Shown here: positions 8,787-17,409 of the stretch, piece after piece
How the letters are laid out: every line of letters starts with the position of its first letter
How positions within the stretch are numbered: position 1 is the stretch's first letter
DNA from: Salipiger marinus
Lineage (GTDB): Bacteria > Pseudomonadota > Alphaproteobacteria > Rhodobacterales > Rhodobacteraceae
Direction: 5' to 3'
Length of the DNA: 64,000 nucleotides
NCBI RefSeq assembly: GCF_900100085.1
Contig: NZ_FNEJ01000020.1
Location: 32,699-96,698, forward strand
Made by a program: the position numbers and the translations under genes
The notes under the pieces: model-generated
Seen by the model: only the letters and a program-made list of their open reading frames with translations
Told to the model about the DNA's origin: nothing
Database searches by the model: none

Positions 8787-9761
8787 TCACTCGACCGATT
8801 TCAGCATCCCGAAGATCTTCTTCTGCGTGTCGGTGATGACATACTGGTCATAGATGGGGGCCGCTGCGGCGCGGAACGGCGCGTCATCGGGGCGGGTGAT
8901 GGTCACGCCCACGGCTTCCAGATCGGCAAAGCGCGCATTGTCGCTGTCCAGATAAGTCTTGCGCTGGAACTTGCCCGCGTCCATGCCTGCCTCGTCCAGC
9001 GCGGTCTTCACGTCCTCGGGCAGCGCGTCATAGGCCGCCTTGCCCATGATGACCGGCGCCACCAGTTCCAGCCAGCCGATCACCGCCCATTCCGGGGCCA
9101 CCTCATAGAATTTCTGCGCGTAGAAATTGGTGTTGGCGGCCTCTGCCCCGTCCACAACGCCGGTTTCCAGCGCGCCGTAAAGCTCGGTATAGGCCAGCGG
9201 AGTCGGGTTGGCGCCAAAGGCCTTGAACGTATCCACATGCGCGGGGTTCTGCATGGTGCGGATTTTCAGCCCCGAGATGTCCTCGATGCTGGCGATGGGC
9301 TTTTTGGTCATGATGTGGCGGGTGCCTGCGGAAAACACCGCCAGCAGGTGAAAGCCCTGTGCCTCCAGCGCGGTCTGCATCTCGTCCAACACCGCCGCGT
9401 CGCTCAGCGCGCGGTCCATCTGTTCGGCATCCTTGAACAGGAAGGGCAGCGAAAACACCGTGAGGTCGGGCACAAAATTGGCCAGCGTCTCGTTCGCGGT
9501 CACGGCGATGTCCACCGTGCCCATCTGGGTGCCCTGAATGCTTTCCATCTCGTCGCCCAGCTGGGCGTTGTCGAAGACAGAGATCGTGGCCTTGCCGCCA
9601 GATTTCTCTTCCAGCACCTCGGCCATGTGCCGCAGGCCCACGCCATAGGGTTCGTCGGCATTGGCGTTATGGCTGGCCTTCAGCGTCACCTCCTGCGCGA
9701 AAGCGGGGGTGACAAGCGCGGTTCCCATGGCAAGGCACAGGGCGAGATTGGTCAGTTTCAT
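8787..9761 (-). CDS. dctP: TRAP transporter periplasmic solute-binding protein (DctP family)
   Basis: A 324-residue exported protein with a signal peptide (MKLTNLALCLAMGTALVTPAFA) and a DctP fold: LKASHNANADEPYGVGLRHMAEVLEEKSGG, NAQLGDEMESIQGTQMGTVDIA, and the ligand-anchoring region AGTRHIMTKKPIASIEDISGLKIRTMQNP, whose arginine (in LKIRTMQNP) binds the substrate carboxylate in the family. A carboxylate ligand is therefore expected. An AAAGGAAAAG ribosome site precedes the ATG; the frame continues upstream, but without family similarity. It lies 62 bp after the NAL-type lyase and is followed by the hairpin at 8742-8768. Confidence 0.94.
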   Translation of the reverse strand: MKLTNLALCLAMGTALVTPAFAQEVTLKASHNANADEPYGVGLRHMAEVLEEKSGGKATISVFDNAQLGDEMESIQGTQMGTVDIAVTANETLANFVPDLTVFSLPFLFKDAEQMDRALSDAAVLDEMQTALEAQGFHLLAVFSAGTRHIMTKKPIASIEDISGLKIRTMQNPAHVDTFKAFGANPTPLAYTELYGALETGVVDGAEAANTNFYAQKFYEVAPEWAVIGWLELVAPVIMGKAAYDALPEDVKTALDEAGMDAGKFQRKTYLDSDNARFADLEAVGVTITRPDDAPFRAAAAPIYDQYVITDTQKKIFGMLKSVE

Positions 9762-9823
9762 CGTTTCTTTTCCTTTATGGCTCTCTGTTGGGGCGGTGTG
9801 TTCGGCCCGGCGCGGGGCCGGGA

Positions 9824-10702
9824 TCAGGCTTCCGCCAGCAGCCCGAGATCGGTGAGAATGGCGTGCAGTTCGGCGCGCTTGGCCTCTGGCAGCGGCAGGC
9901 GCGGCGGACGCGGATCGCCCATCGGCTGGCCGACCATGCCCATGGCCGCCTTGGTGGCCGACACATACAGATCCCCCGCCAGCGCGTTGATCAGCGGCAG
10001 GCAGCGCAGATAGATCGCGCGGCCCTCGCCCGATCCGTCCACGGTGCGGGTGAACATGTCGGCCGACAGGCGCGGCGCGATGTTCGACATGACAGAGCTG
10101 TAGCCCTCGGCCCCGGCCAGATAGCTTTCCCACGGATAATAGCCCGCAAAGACCGTCATCCGGCCCTGACAGGCCTCCAGCAGTTCGGTGACCCGGTGGA
10201 CGTTTTTCGAGGTGTCCTTGATGTAGGAAATGTTGTCGACCTGCGACAGCCGCCCGACCAGTGCCGCGCTCAGATCCACATTGGCGGTGAAGGGGTTGTT
10301 GTAAAGCATCACCGGAATCGACAGCGCCTCGGCCACCTTGGTGAAATGCGCGACCAGCTCCGCCTCGGTCGGGGAGGAGTAATAGGGCGGCACCAGCATC
10401 ACGCCATCGGCGCCAAGGCTTTCCGCCTCGCGGCTGAGCGCCACCGCCTCGTCGGTCCATTCGGCGGCGGTGCCGATCAGCACCGGCACCCGGCCCGCCG
10501 TCTGGGTGATGACCGTCTCCGCCACGGCGGCGCGTTCGTCACGGGTCAGCGACAGGAATTCGCCGGTGCTGCCCAAGGGGATCAGCCCGTGCACGCCCTC
10601 GGCGATCTGCCAGTCCACATAGCGGCGCAGGCTGTCCAGATCGACGCGGCCTTCCGCATCAAAGGGGGTGACGCAGACGGTATAGCTGCCCCTGAAGCTC
10701 AT
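9824..10702 (-). CDS. Dihydrodipicolinate synthase / N-acetylneuraminate lyase family protein
   Basis: A 292-residue class I (Schiff-base) aldolase or synthase. The GSTGEF motif (44-49) corresponds to the GTTGE substrate-carboxylate loop, the catalytic Tyr is Y134 (VMLYNNP) and the Schiff-base Lys is K162 (SYIKDTS), so all key residues are present. The enzyme should cleave or condense a 2-keto acid, typically pyruvate plus an aldehyde. Its place as first gene of a TRAP/CoA-ligase operon argues for a catabolic lyase, not lysine synthesis. The start is MSFRGSYTVCVTPF, preceded by GGAAAGGACC. Compare the two variant paralogues at 20224 and 21144, which have lost the Tyr. Confidence 0.88.
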   Translation of the reverse strand: MSFRGSYTVCVTPFDAEGRVDLDSLRRYVDWQIAEGVHGLIPLGSTGEFLSLTRDERAAVAETVITQTAGRVPVLIGTAAEWTDEAVALSREAESLGADGVMLVPPYYSSPTEAELVAHFTKVAEALSIPVMLYNNPFTANVDLSAALVGRLSQVDNISYIKDTSKNVHRVTELLEACQGRMTVFAGYYPWESYLAGAEGYSSVMSNIAPRLSADMFTRTVDGSGEGRAIYLRCLPLINALAGDLYVSATKAAMGMVGQPMGDPRPPRLPLPEAKRAELHAILTDLGLLAEA

Positions 10703-10758
10703 ATGCGGTCCTTTCCGGCCAGGATCATGTGCGATCCAAATTTCTTGCATTTAGCCAA

Positions 10759-10772
10759 TATCTGATCGGATA
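10759..10772. promoter_or_regulatory. Candidate operator TATCTGATCGGATA
   Basis: An imperfect inverted repeat (TATC-N6-GATA) lies 57 bp upstream of the minus-strand TRAP/lyase operon. The core TATCTGATC recurs on the opposite strand at 11229-11237, before the acyl-CoA dehydrogenase, and the sub-core GATCAGAT recurs at 18015 before the second TRAP operon. It is a plausible site for the GntR regulator at 12853; assignment is inference. Confidence 0.35.
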
Positions 10773-10834
10773 CTGAGTCAACTGGCAGGCCAACCCGCCC
10801 GCCCGACATCCCCCCGTGACCCAAGGAGAGCCCC

Positions 10835-11200
10835 ATGCCCTTCATCGAAGTGATCGACCGCGACGCAGCCAAGGAAATACGGGAGGTTGCGACCCGCGAC
10901 ATGACCGATGGTCTCTGTCAGGCCTTCGGAATCAAGCCGGAAATCGTGACCTGCTATTATTTTTCGGCGCCGCACTATTCCTACGGACATGCCGGAAAAT
11001 ATGGCGAATGCGCTGAAAACTTCCGCATCTTCATAAAGGTCCATGCCTTCCCCCGCCCGCCCGAAGCCAAGGCAGAAGCGGCCCGCGCGCTTACCGATGC
11101 CGCAGTGGCCGCCTATGGCACCGATCCGAAGCAGGTGATCGTCTATTTCTTCGACCGTGACCCCGCGGATGCCTTCCATGGTGGCATGGCCTCGGGTTGA
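10835..11200 (+). CDS. Tautomerase (4-oxalocrotonate tautomerase/MIF superfamily-like) protein
   Basis: A 121-residue protein beginning MPFIEVIDRDAAKEI. A proline directly after the initiator Met is the catalytic base of the tautomerase superfamily. The chain is twice the length of a single 4-OT unit and has two beta-alpha-beta-like parts (PFIEV... and CAENFRIFIKVHAFPRPPEAKAEAARALTDAAVAAYG), as in trimeric family members. The KQVIVYFFDRDPADAFHGG stretch resembles the second unit. An AAGGAGAG ribosome site precedes the ATG. The gene heads a plus-strand cluster divergent from the TRAP operon and probably isomerises a keto-enol intermediate of the same pathway. The exact reaction is unknown. Confidence 0.7.
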   Translation: MPFIEVIDRDAAKEIREVATRDMTDGLCQAFGIKPEIVTCYYFSAPHYSYGHAGKYGECAENFRIFIKVHAFPRPPEAKAEAARALTDAAVAAYGTDPKQVIVYFFDRDPADAFHGGMASG

Positions 11201-11228
11201 CCCGCCTGCCGCTCCCGGCATAGCTGAA

Positions 11229-11242
11229 GATCAGATACGATC
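11229..11242. promoter_or_regulatory. Candidate operator GATCAGATACGATC
   Basis: This site lies 24-38 bp upstream of the acyl-CoA dehydrogenase start and carries the reverse complement of the TATCTGATC core seen at 10759. The shared core on both sides of the tautomerase gene suggests a common regulator, most simply the GntR protein encoded at 12853. Confidence 0.35.
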
Positions 11243-11266
11243 ACGAACAACCGAACGGAGATCACA

Positions 11267-12409
11267 TTGGATCAGTTCTACAGTGACGAGCAGCGCATGG
11301 TCCGCGAGACGGCCCGCAAGCTTAGCGACGCGGTGGTGGCCCCCGCCGCCGCCGCCATCGACCGCGACGACGTGTTCCCGCGCGCCGTCTATGAGGCCTT
11401 GGCGGAACAGGGGCTTTTTGGCGTGGCCCTGCCCGAGGCGGCAGGCGGTGTCGGGCTTGACGCCATGGCCGCCTGCATCGTGATGGAAGAGATCGCGCGC
11501 GGATCGGGTGCTGTGGGCAATGCCTTTGCCATCCCGGTGGAGGCGGCGCTGTTCCTGCATCACCACGGCTCGGCGGCGCATCACGCGCTGATTCCCGGCA
11601 TCCTTGAAGGTCGGGTGATTCCCGCCACCGCCGTGACCGAGCCGGATTGCGGATCGGACGTGGCGGCGATGCGCACCACCGCGCGGCGCGACGGCGACGA
11701 TTACATCCTGACCGGCACCAAGGCATGGGTCACCTTCGGCCAGATCGCGGATGTGATCATGGTCTTTGCCAAGACCGACCCCGAGGCCGGGCATCGCGGC
11801 ATTTCCTGCATTCTGGTGGAGACCGACCGTGCCGGCGTGGTGCGCGGCAAATCCGAGGATCTGCTGGGGATGCACGGGCTGGCAGAGTGTATGGTCAGCT
11901 TCGACGAGGTGCGGGTGCCCGTCACCAACCGCATCGGGCCGGAACATGGCGCCTTCAAGATGGCGATGGAGAATTTCAATTTCTCGCGCCTGATGATGTC
12001 GGCCATGGCGCTGGGGATGGCGCAGGCCGCGATGGAGGATGCGCTCGCCTATGCGCAGGACCGTCGCCAGTTCGGCAAGCCGATCTTCGAGCATCAGGCG
12101 GTGCAGTTCATGATCGCCGACATGGCCAAGGACATCGCCGCCGCGCGCCTGCTGATCCATCACGCCGCCCGGCTTTACGATGCGGGCCATCCCATCGCGC
12201 TGGAAGCGGCGCAGGCGAAGCTGTTCACCACCGACATGGCGCAGATCCATATCTCGAACGCGCTGCAGATCCATGGCGGCAACGGCTATTCGCGGGAATA
12301 CCGGGTGGAGCGGCTGTTCCGCGACGTACGGCTGAGCCAGATTTACGAAGGCACCAACCAGATCCAGCGCATGATCATCGCGCGTCAGGTGCAGAGGGCT
12401 TACGCATGA
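11267..12409 (+). CDS. Acyl-CoA dehydrogenase
   Basis: A 380-residue flavoprotein that should introduce an alpha,beta double bond into an acyl-CoA and pass electrons to ETF. It shows the N-terminal helical domain, the FAD/substrate motif VTEPDCGSDVAAMRTTA near 124-140, the GTKAWVTFG stretch, the C-terminal DRRQFGKPIFEHQAVQ helix and the catalytic glutamate E361 in QIYEGTNQIQRMIIAR. The start is TTG at 11267, with GGAG about 7 nt upstream; the next in-frame ATG (11297) would remove the conserved first helix. It overlaps the MaoC gene by four bases (ATGA), so dehydrogenation and hydration are translationally coupled. Confidence 0.93.
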   Translation: MDQFYSDEQRMVRETARKLSDAVVAPAAAAIDRDDVFPRAVYEALAEQGLFGVALPEAAGGVGLDAMAACIVMEEIARGSGAVGNAFAIPVEAALFLHHHGSAAHHALIPGILEGRVIPATAVTEPDCGSDVAAMRTTARRDGDDYILTGTKAWVTFGQIADVIMVFAKTDPEAGHRGISCILVETDRAGVVRGKSEDLLGMHGLAECMVSFDEVRVPVTNRIGPEHGAFKMAMENFNFSRLMMSAMALGMAQAAMEDALAYAQDRRQFGKPIFEHQAVQFMIADMAKDIAAARLLIHHAARLYDAGHPIALEAAQAKLFTTDMAQIHISNALQIHGGNGYSREYRVERLFRDVRLSQIYEGTNQIQRMIIARQVQRAYA

Positions 12410-12849
12410 GCCTGTATTATGAGGACGTGACGACGGGTTCCCGCCATGTCACGCCGGAACACGAGATCACGACGGCGGACATCGCCGCCTTCTGCCGCCT
12501 GACCCGCGATTTCCATCCGCTGCATACCGATGACGCCTATGCCCGCGCGCAGGGTTTTCCGGGGATCATCGCGCATGGGCTTTACGGGCTGGCCCTGATG
12601 GAGGGGCTGAAGACCGAACTGCGGCTTTACGAGGAAAGCTCCATCGCCTCGCTCGGCTGGAACGAGGTGCGGTTTGTCCGGCCCATCCTTGCGGGCGATG
12701 TGGTGCGGGTGGAGATGGAGTTCACCGCCAAGCGGCAGAGCGGCTCGCGCCCGGCGGGGATCATCACCGAAGCGGTGCGCCTGCTGCGCGGCGAGGAGGA
12801 TCTGCTGATCTCGGCCGAGCACATCTCCTTGATCCGGCTGGCGCCCTGA
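12406..12849 (+). CDS. MaoC-type (R)-specific enoyl-CoA hydratase
   Basis: A 147-residue single hot-dog domain protein. The catalytic dyad is visible as D35 and H40 in RDFHPLHTDDAYARAQGFPG, followed by IIAHGLYGLALMEGL. It should hydrate the enoyl-CoA made by the dehydrogenase with which it shares an ATGA overlap. The C-terminus (RPAGIITEAVRLL...LISAEHISLIRL) keeps the family strands. It is followed 3 bp later by the GntR regulator, giving a compact dehydrogenase-hydratase-regulator unit. Confidence 0.9.
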   Translation: MSLYYEDVTTGSRHVTPEHEITTADIAAFCRLTRDFHPLHTDDAYARAQGFPGIIAHGLYGLALMEGLKTELRLYEESSIASLGWNEVRFVRPILAGDVVRVEMEFTAKRQSGSRPAGIITEAVRLLRGEEDLLISAEHISLIRLAP

Positions 12850-12852
12850 CAC

Positions 12853-13527
12853 ATGCTGCGCCCCATGACCGAAGATACCGATGCCACGCTCAATTCCGTC
12901 GATCAGGCCACCCGCCTGATCCGCGAGGATATTCTGTCGGGCCGCATCGGCCCCGGCGCCCGGCTGAAGACCGCTGAACTGGCCAAGCGGCTGGGGTTTT
13001 CCACCATGCCCCTGCGCGAGGCGCTGCGGAAGCTGGAGGGCGAGGGGCTGGTGGAGATCGAGCCCAATCGCGGTGCCACCGTGCGGCAGCTGGACCGGGC
13101 CTATATCACCGACCTTTTCGAGCTGAACACCGAACTGCGCATCTTTGCGGTGCGGCGCGGCATGAACGCGCTGACGCTGGAGCGGATCCGCGAGCTGGAA
13201 CGGCTGGCGGCAGAGTATCGCGCCCATCTGGCCGCGGGCGAGGACGAGGCCGCCATCGAGACCAACCGCCGCTTCAACGCCCGGCTGGTGGAGTTTGGCG
13301 GCAACCGCGAGGCGCTGCGGGTGTTCCTGCGCGGCTGGGACACCATCTTTGCCTTCCGCCGCAGCTATGGCTACGGCACCGGGCGGCGGCGGGTCATGGC
13401 CGAGGAAATGCAGCTGCTGATCGACGCGCTGCGCCGTCAGGATGCCACCGCCGCCGAAGCCATCCTGCGCATGCAGAACGCCGCGATGATGGAAGATCTG
13501 GTGGCGCGCATCGTGCCCGAAGGCTGA
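12853..13527 (+). CDS. GntR family transcriptional regulator (FadR/FCD subfamily)
   Basis: A 224-residue regulator. The N-terminal winged helix is DQATRLIREDILSGRIGPGARLKTAELAKRLGFSTMPLREALRKLEGEGLVEIEPNRGATV (about residues 14-75). The all-helical FCD ligand domain follows, with the metal-site residues expected in DLFELNTELRIFAVR and NRRFNARLVEFGGN. FCD members sense small carboxylates or acyl-CoA derivatives. Two ATGs four codons apart (12853, 12865) are both possible, and no ribosome site is clear because the gene is coupled to the MaoC gene 3 bp upstream. It likely controls the divergent TRAP/lyase operon and its own cluster through GATCAGAT-type sites (inference). Confidence 0.9.
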   Translation: MLRPMTEDTDATLNSVDQATRLIREDILSGRIGPGARLKTAELAKRLGFSTMPLREALRKLEGEGLVEIEPNRGATVRQLDRAYITDLFELNTELRIFAVRRGMNALTLERIRELERLAAEYRAHLAAGEDEAAIETNRRFNARLVEFGGNREALRVFLRGWDTIFAFRRSYGYGTGRRRVMAEEMQLLIDALRRQDATAAEAILRMQNAAMMEDLVARIVPEG

Positions 13528-13545
13528 GCGGCGGGCGGATGGGAG

Positions 13546-13613
13546 GGAGGGGGCTCTGCCCCCTCTTGGCGCTTTGCGCCAATTCACCCCCGGAGTTTAG
13601 GGGCAAGATGAAG
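13546..13613 (+). repeat. Intergenic element, copy 2 (GGAGTTTAGGGG variant)
   Basis: GGGGGCTCTGCCCCC, a second hairpin (TTGGCGCTTTGCGCCAA) and CCCCCGGAGTTTAGGGGCAAGATGAAG sit between the GntR gene and the convergent hydantoinase gene. This is the B-type tail, shared with copy 3. Orientation follows the upstream gene. Confidence 0.75.
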
Positions 13614-13644
13614 GCGCGCGGCGATGGCGCGCCCCTGTCCGGGA

Positions 13645-15063
13645 TCAGGCCGCCGGGAAGGCCTGGCTGGTGGCGCGGTCAAGGTAGCGGCCCGTGCCGG
13701 GGCTGCCGGTGATGGTGCCGTCAAGGCAGATCGTCTGGCCGCGCAGCAGGGTGCGGACCGGCCAGCCCTTCACCGCAAGCCCCTCGTAAGGCGTGTAGTC
13801 GCAGTCGTGATGCAGGATCTGCTGCGACAGCGTCACCTCGCGCGACAGATCCCAGAGCGTGATGTCGGCATCGGCCCCCACGGCGATGGTGCCCTTGCGC
13901 GGATAAAGGCCAAACAGCTTCGCCGGGTTGGTGGCGGTCAGGGCCACGAAGCGTTCAAGGCTGATCCGGCCCTTCGACACGCCTTCGGAGAACAGCAGCG
14001 GCAGGCGGGTTTCGATGCCCGGGATCGGGATGCCGTTCGGCACCCAGCGGAACGAGGTGCGGGCGCCGGGCACGTCCTTGCCCTCCGGATCGTCGAAGCG
14101 GAACGGGCAGTGATCCGAGGAGAAGATGTCGAAGGTGCCGTCGCGCAGCCCCTCCCAGATCGCGCGCTGGCTGTCGGCATCGCGCGGCGGCGGCGAGCAG
14201 ACGTATTTTGCGCCCTCGAAATCCATGTTGAGGCCTTTGAGATCCTCGGCGGTGAGCGCGATATATTGCGGGCAGGTTTCGGCCCAGACATTCATGCCGC
14301 GCCGTTTCGCCCACTGGATCTGTTCCATCGGCTCGCGCCCCGAGACATGCACGATGCAGATCGGCACGTCGGTCAGTTCGGCATGGCTGATGGCGCGGTG
14401 GGTGGCTTCGCGTTCGGTGCTCTGCGGGCGGCTGGCGGCGTGGTAATAGGGCGCGGTTTTGCCCGCCTCTTCCAGCCTGCGGGCCATGTAGCGGATGGCG
14501 TCGTAGCCTTCGGCATGGACCATGACCAGCGCCTTTTCCCGCCGCGCCACGTCGAAGACATCCAGAAGCTGCGCGTCGTTCAGTACCATATCGTCATAGG
14601 TCATGAAGACCTTGAACGAGGTGTAGCCCGCCTTGACCAGCGCGGGCAGTTCCTGCCCCAGCACCTGCGGCGTGGGGTCGGTGATGATGAGGTGGAACGA
14701 GGTGTCGACATGGCATTTGCCCTCGGCCTCGGCGTGATAGGCGCTGACCGCCTCGCGCAGCGACTGGCCCTTCTGCTGCAGCGCAAAGGGCATGACGGTG
14801 GTGGTGCCGCCTGCCGCCGCAGACCGCGTGCCGCTTTCGAACCCGTCCGCCATGACCACGCCGCCGCCCTGATGCTGGGCCAGATGCACATGGGCATCGA
14901 TGCCGCCGGGCAGCGCCAGGAGGCCGGTCGCGTCGATTTCCTCGCGGGCCGGGCCCACGTCTTCGGCGATGGTCACGATGCGGCCGTCGCGGATGCCGAT
15001 CTGGGCGCGGATGCGGTCAGCGGCGGTGACGATGTCTGCGTTGCGCAGGGCGGTGTCGAGCAT
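13645..15063 (-). CDS. D-hydantoinase / dihydropyrimidinase family amidohydrolase
   Basis: A 472-residue cyclic amidohydrolase. The binuclear metal site is fully visible: H58 and H60 (GGIDAHVHL), carboxylated K151 (YTSFKVFMTYDD), H183 (MVHAEGYD), H239 (CIVHVSGREP) and D317 (FSSDHCPFRFDD). The family opens hydantoin or dihydropyrimidine rings to N-carbamoyl amino acids. No N-carbamoylase or racemase is adjacent, so a different cyclic amide or imide is possible. ATG follows GGAGCG...AGGACATTCTCCC; the frame stays open upstream into dctP without homology. It is last in the operon dctQ-dctM-dctP-hydantoinase, so the second TRAP system probably imports its substrate. Confidence 0.9.
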   Translation of the reverse strand: MLDTALRNADIVTAADRIRAQIGIRDGRIVTIAEDVGPAREEIDATGLLALPGGIDAHVHLAQHQGGGVVMADGFESGTRSAAAGGTTTVMPFALQQKGQSLREAVSAYHAEAEGKCHVDTSFHLIITDPTPQVLGQELPALVKAGYTSFKVFMTYDDMVLNDAQLLDVFDVARREKALVMVHAEGYDAIRYMARRLEEAGKTAPYYHAASRPQSTEREATHRAISHAELTDVPICIVHVSGREPMEQIQWAKRRGMNVWAETCPQYIALTAEDLKGLNMDFEGAKYVCSPPPRDADSQRAIWEGLRDGTFDIFSSDHCPFRFDDPEGKDVPGARTSFRWVPNGIPIPGIETRLPLLFSEGVSKGRISLERFVALTATNPAKLFGLYPRKGTIAVGADADITLWDLSREVTLSQQILHHDCDYTPYEGLAVKGWPVRTLLRGQTICLDGTITGSPGTGRYLDRATSQAFPAA

Positions 15064-15096
15064 GGGAGAATGTCCTTGGAGCGGAAACGGCAGGAC

Positions 15097-15120
15097 GCGG
15101 CGGATCCGGGGATCCGCCGC
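15097..15120 (-). promoter_or_regulatory. Perfect hairpin just after the second dctP
   Basis: GCGGCGGATC, a 4-nt loop and GATCCGCCGC form a 10-bp perfect stem starting 19 nt after the dctP stop and before the hydantoinase start, again with no T-tract. It matches in position and architecture the hairpins at 8742 and 35478. Confidence 0.6.
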
Positions 15121-15139
15121 GGGCCTTGATGGGATCGGA

Positions 15140-16105
15140 TCAGTTGGCGGTGAGGGCGGTGAACAGCGCCTTCTGGCCATCGGTGGTCAGGGCCTGCTCG
15201 TAAAGCGGCTGCGAGGCGGCGATGAAGGGCGCGGTGTCGGGTTCGGTCACCGTCACGCCATGCGCCTTGAAGCTTTCGACCAGCGGCGCCTCCTGATCCA
15301 CGACATATTGCCGCTGCCATTGCGCGGCCTCGGCGCCCGCCTCCATCAGCGCGGTCCGGATGTCTTCGGGCAGCGCGTCGAAGGCGGCCTTCTGCATCGT
15401 GACCGGCGCGGTCATGTTGAGCCAGCCCACCAGCGCGAAGGCGGGGGCCACTTCGTAGAATTTCATGCCGTCATAGCCGGTGGAGGCGCCTTCGGCCCCG
15501 TCCACCACGCCCGACTGCAGCGCGCCGTAAAGTTCGGAATAGGACATCGGCGTGGGATTGGCGCCATAGGCGCGGAACGCCTCCACATGCACGGGGTTCT
15601 GCATGGTGCGGATTTTCATGCCCGCCAGATCCTCGATGCTGTTGATCGGCTCGGCGGTCATCAGATGGCGGATCCCCGAGGAGAAGACCGCGACCAGCTG
15701 GAAGCCCGCGCCATTGGCCGAGTCTTTCATCATCTGCCAGTTGGCATCAACCTTTTCCCCCAGCGCCGGGATCGACGGGAAGAGGAAGGGCAGATCGAAG
15801 ACCTTGTAATCCTCGACATAGTTGGACAGCATCGCGTTCGAGGTCATGCCCATGTCGAGCGAGCCCAGCATGACGCTTTCCACCGTCTGCTGTTCGTCGC
15901 CCAGCTGGCCGCCCGCATAGATTTCCAGCGTGGCGGCGCCGTCAGTCTTGGCTTCCAGCAGCTCTTTCATCTTCTGCAGGCCCATGTCCTGCACTTCGCC
16001 TGCGGCATTGGTATGGGCCACCTTCAGCGTGACATCGGCGGCAAGCACCGGGCTGGCGGCAAGGGCCGTCAGCGCGGCAAGGGTGGTCAGCACTCTGTTG
16101 GACAT
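15140..16105 (-). CDS. dctP: TRAP transporter periplasmic solute-binding protein (DctP family), second system
   Basis: A 321-residue exported protein: signal peptide MSNRVLTTLAALTALAASPVLA, then a DctP fold with LKVAHTNAAGEVQDMGLQKMKELLEAKTDG, YAGGQLGDEQQTVESVMLGSLDM and the carboxylate-binding FSSGIRHLMTAEPINSIEDLAGMKIRTMQNPVHVEAFRAYG (anchor arginine in MKIRTMQNP). It is clearly a paralogue of the protein at 8787 (both share RHxMTxxPI.SIED, IRTMQNP and YGALxxGVVDGAE). It is encoded 26 bp after dctM and followed by a hairpin and the hydantoinase gene. Confidence 0.94.
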   Translation of the reverse strand: MSNRVLTTLAALTALAASPVLAADVTLKVAHTNAAGEVQDMGLQKMKELLEAKTDGAATLEIYAGGQLGDEQQTVESVMLGSLDMGMTSNAMLSNYVEDYKVFDLPFLFPSIPALGEKVDANWQMMKDSANGAGFQLVAVFSSGIRHLMTAEPINSIEDLAGMKIRTMQNPVHVEAFRAYGANPTPMSYSELYGALQSGVVDGAEGASTGYDGMKFYEVAPAFALVGWLNMTAPVTMQKAAFDALPEDIRTALMEAGAEAAQWQRQYVVDQEAPLVESFKAHGVTVTEPDTAPFIAASQPLYEQALTTDGQKALFTALTAN

Positions 16106-16131
16106 CAGGTTTCTCTTTCTTCTGGGAGAGG

Positions 16132-17409
16132 TTACAGCAGCACCGACGGCAGCCAGAGCGACACCGCCGGAATGAAGGTCACCAGCATCAGCGCCCCCAG
16201 CATGCACAGGAGCGGCAGCCAGACGCGGCGCGACACCTGTTCGATCCGCCGTCCCGCCACGGTCGCCGCGACGTAGAGGCAGATGCCATAGGGCGGCGTG
16301 ATCAGCCCGATGGACAGGTTCAGCGCGGTGATGATGCCGAACTGCACCGGATTGATGCCGAAGGCCTGCGCCATGGGCAGCAGGATCGGCAGCAGGATCA
16401 GCACGGCAGAGATGCTTTCCATGAACATGCCCACCACCAGCAGCAGCAGGTTCACGATCAGCAGGAACACCACCGGACTGTCGGTGATCCCGGTCAGCCA
16501 GTCGCGCAGCAGCGCCGGAAAGCCCTGCGTGGCGATGATCCATGTAAAGACCGAAGCCGTGGCCACGATGATCAGCACCGTCGCCGACAGGCTGATGGCA
16601 CGCAGCAGGATGCGCGGCAGATCGCGCGGCTTCAGCTCGCGGTAGATCACCATGGTGACAAAAAGCGTGGTGAAAAGCGCGACACAGGCGGCCTCGGTCG
16701 CGGTGAAGACGCCGCCGACGATGCCGCCAAGGATGACGGCGGGCACCAGCAGGCCGGGCAGCGCATCGATGAAGCCGTCGCGCAGCCGCCGCAGGGTGAA
16801 GGGATCGCGGTCACGATAGGCCTCGCCGCCGCGCCGGGCATAAAGCCAGCAGCCCAGCATCAGCCCCGCCATGACCAGCAGGCCGGGGATGATGCCGCCC
16901 AGAAACATCGCGCCGATGGACTGGTTGGCGGTGATGGCGATGACGATCATCACGATGGAGGGCGGGATGATCGAGGCGAGCGAGCCCGACGCGGCGATCA
17001 CCGCTGCGGCAAGGTCGATGTCATAGCGGCGCCTGCGCATCTCTGGCGTCATCACCGCGCTGATCGCGGCGGTGTCGGCGGAGCCCGAGCCGGAGATGGC
17101 GGCAAGCCCGGTGCCGGTGACGATGGCCACCAGATACAGGCTGCCGGTGATCCAGCCCACCAGCGCGCTGGCCAGATTGACGAACCGCCGCGCGATGCCG
17201 CCTGCCTCCATCAGCAGGCCGGAGGCGACGAAGAAGGGAATGGCCATCAGGGTGAAGGAACTGATGCCGCCATAGACCCGCTGCGCCACGATGGACACGG
17301 GCGTGGTGGTGGTCATCTCGATCGCCAGAAGCGCCGCGATGCCAAGCGCCAGCACGATGGGAATGCCCGAGACCAGAAGCAGAAGAAAGCCGCCCGCCGC
17401 CCAGATCAT
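16132..17409 (-). CDS. dctM: TRAP transporter large permease (DctM family), second system
   Basis: A 425-residue polytopic membrane protein with the DctM signatures LLVSGIPIVLALGIAALLAI, AIPFFVASGLLMEAGGIARRF, ISGSGSADTAAISAVMTPEMRRRRYD, IIPPSIVMIVIAIT, FTATEAACVALFTTL and GLITPPYGICLYVAATVAGR. It is closely similar in layout to the DctM at 6912, which suggests an ancient duplication of the transporter. ATG overlaps the dctQ stop by four bases (ATGA), so it is translationally coupled. Confidence 0.95.
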   Translation of the reverse strand: MIWAAGGFLLLLVSGIPIVLALGIAALLAIEMTTTTPVSIVAQRVYGGISSFTLMAIPFFVASGLLMEAGGIARRFVNLASALVGWITGSLYLVAIVTGTGLAAISGSGSADTAAISAVMTPEMRRRRYDIDLAAAVIAASGSLASIIPPSIVMIVIAITANQSIGAMFLGGIIPGLLVMAGLMLGCWLYARRGGEAYRDRDPFTLRRLRDGFIDALPGLLVPAVILGGIVGGVFTATEAACVALFTTLFVTMVIYRELKPRDLPRILLRAISLSATVLIIVATASVFTWIIATQGFPALLRDWLTGITDSPVVFLLIVNLLLLVVGMFMESISAVLILLPILLPMAQAFGINPVQFGIITALNLSIGLITPPYGICLYVAATVAGRRIEQVSRRVWLPLLCMLGALMLVTFIPAVSLWLPSVLL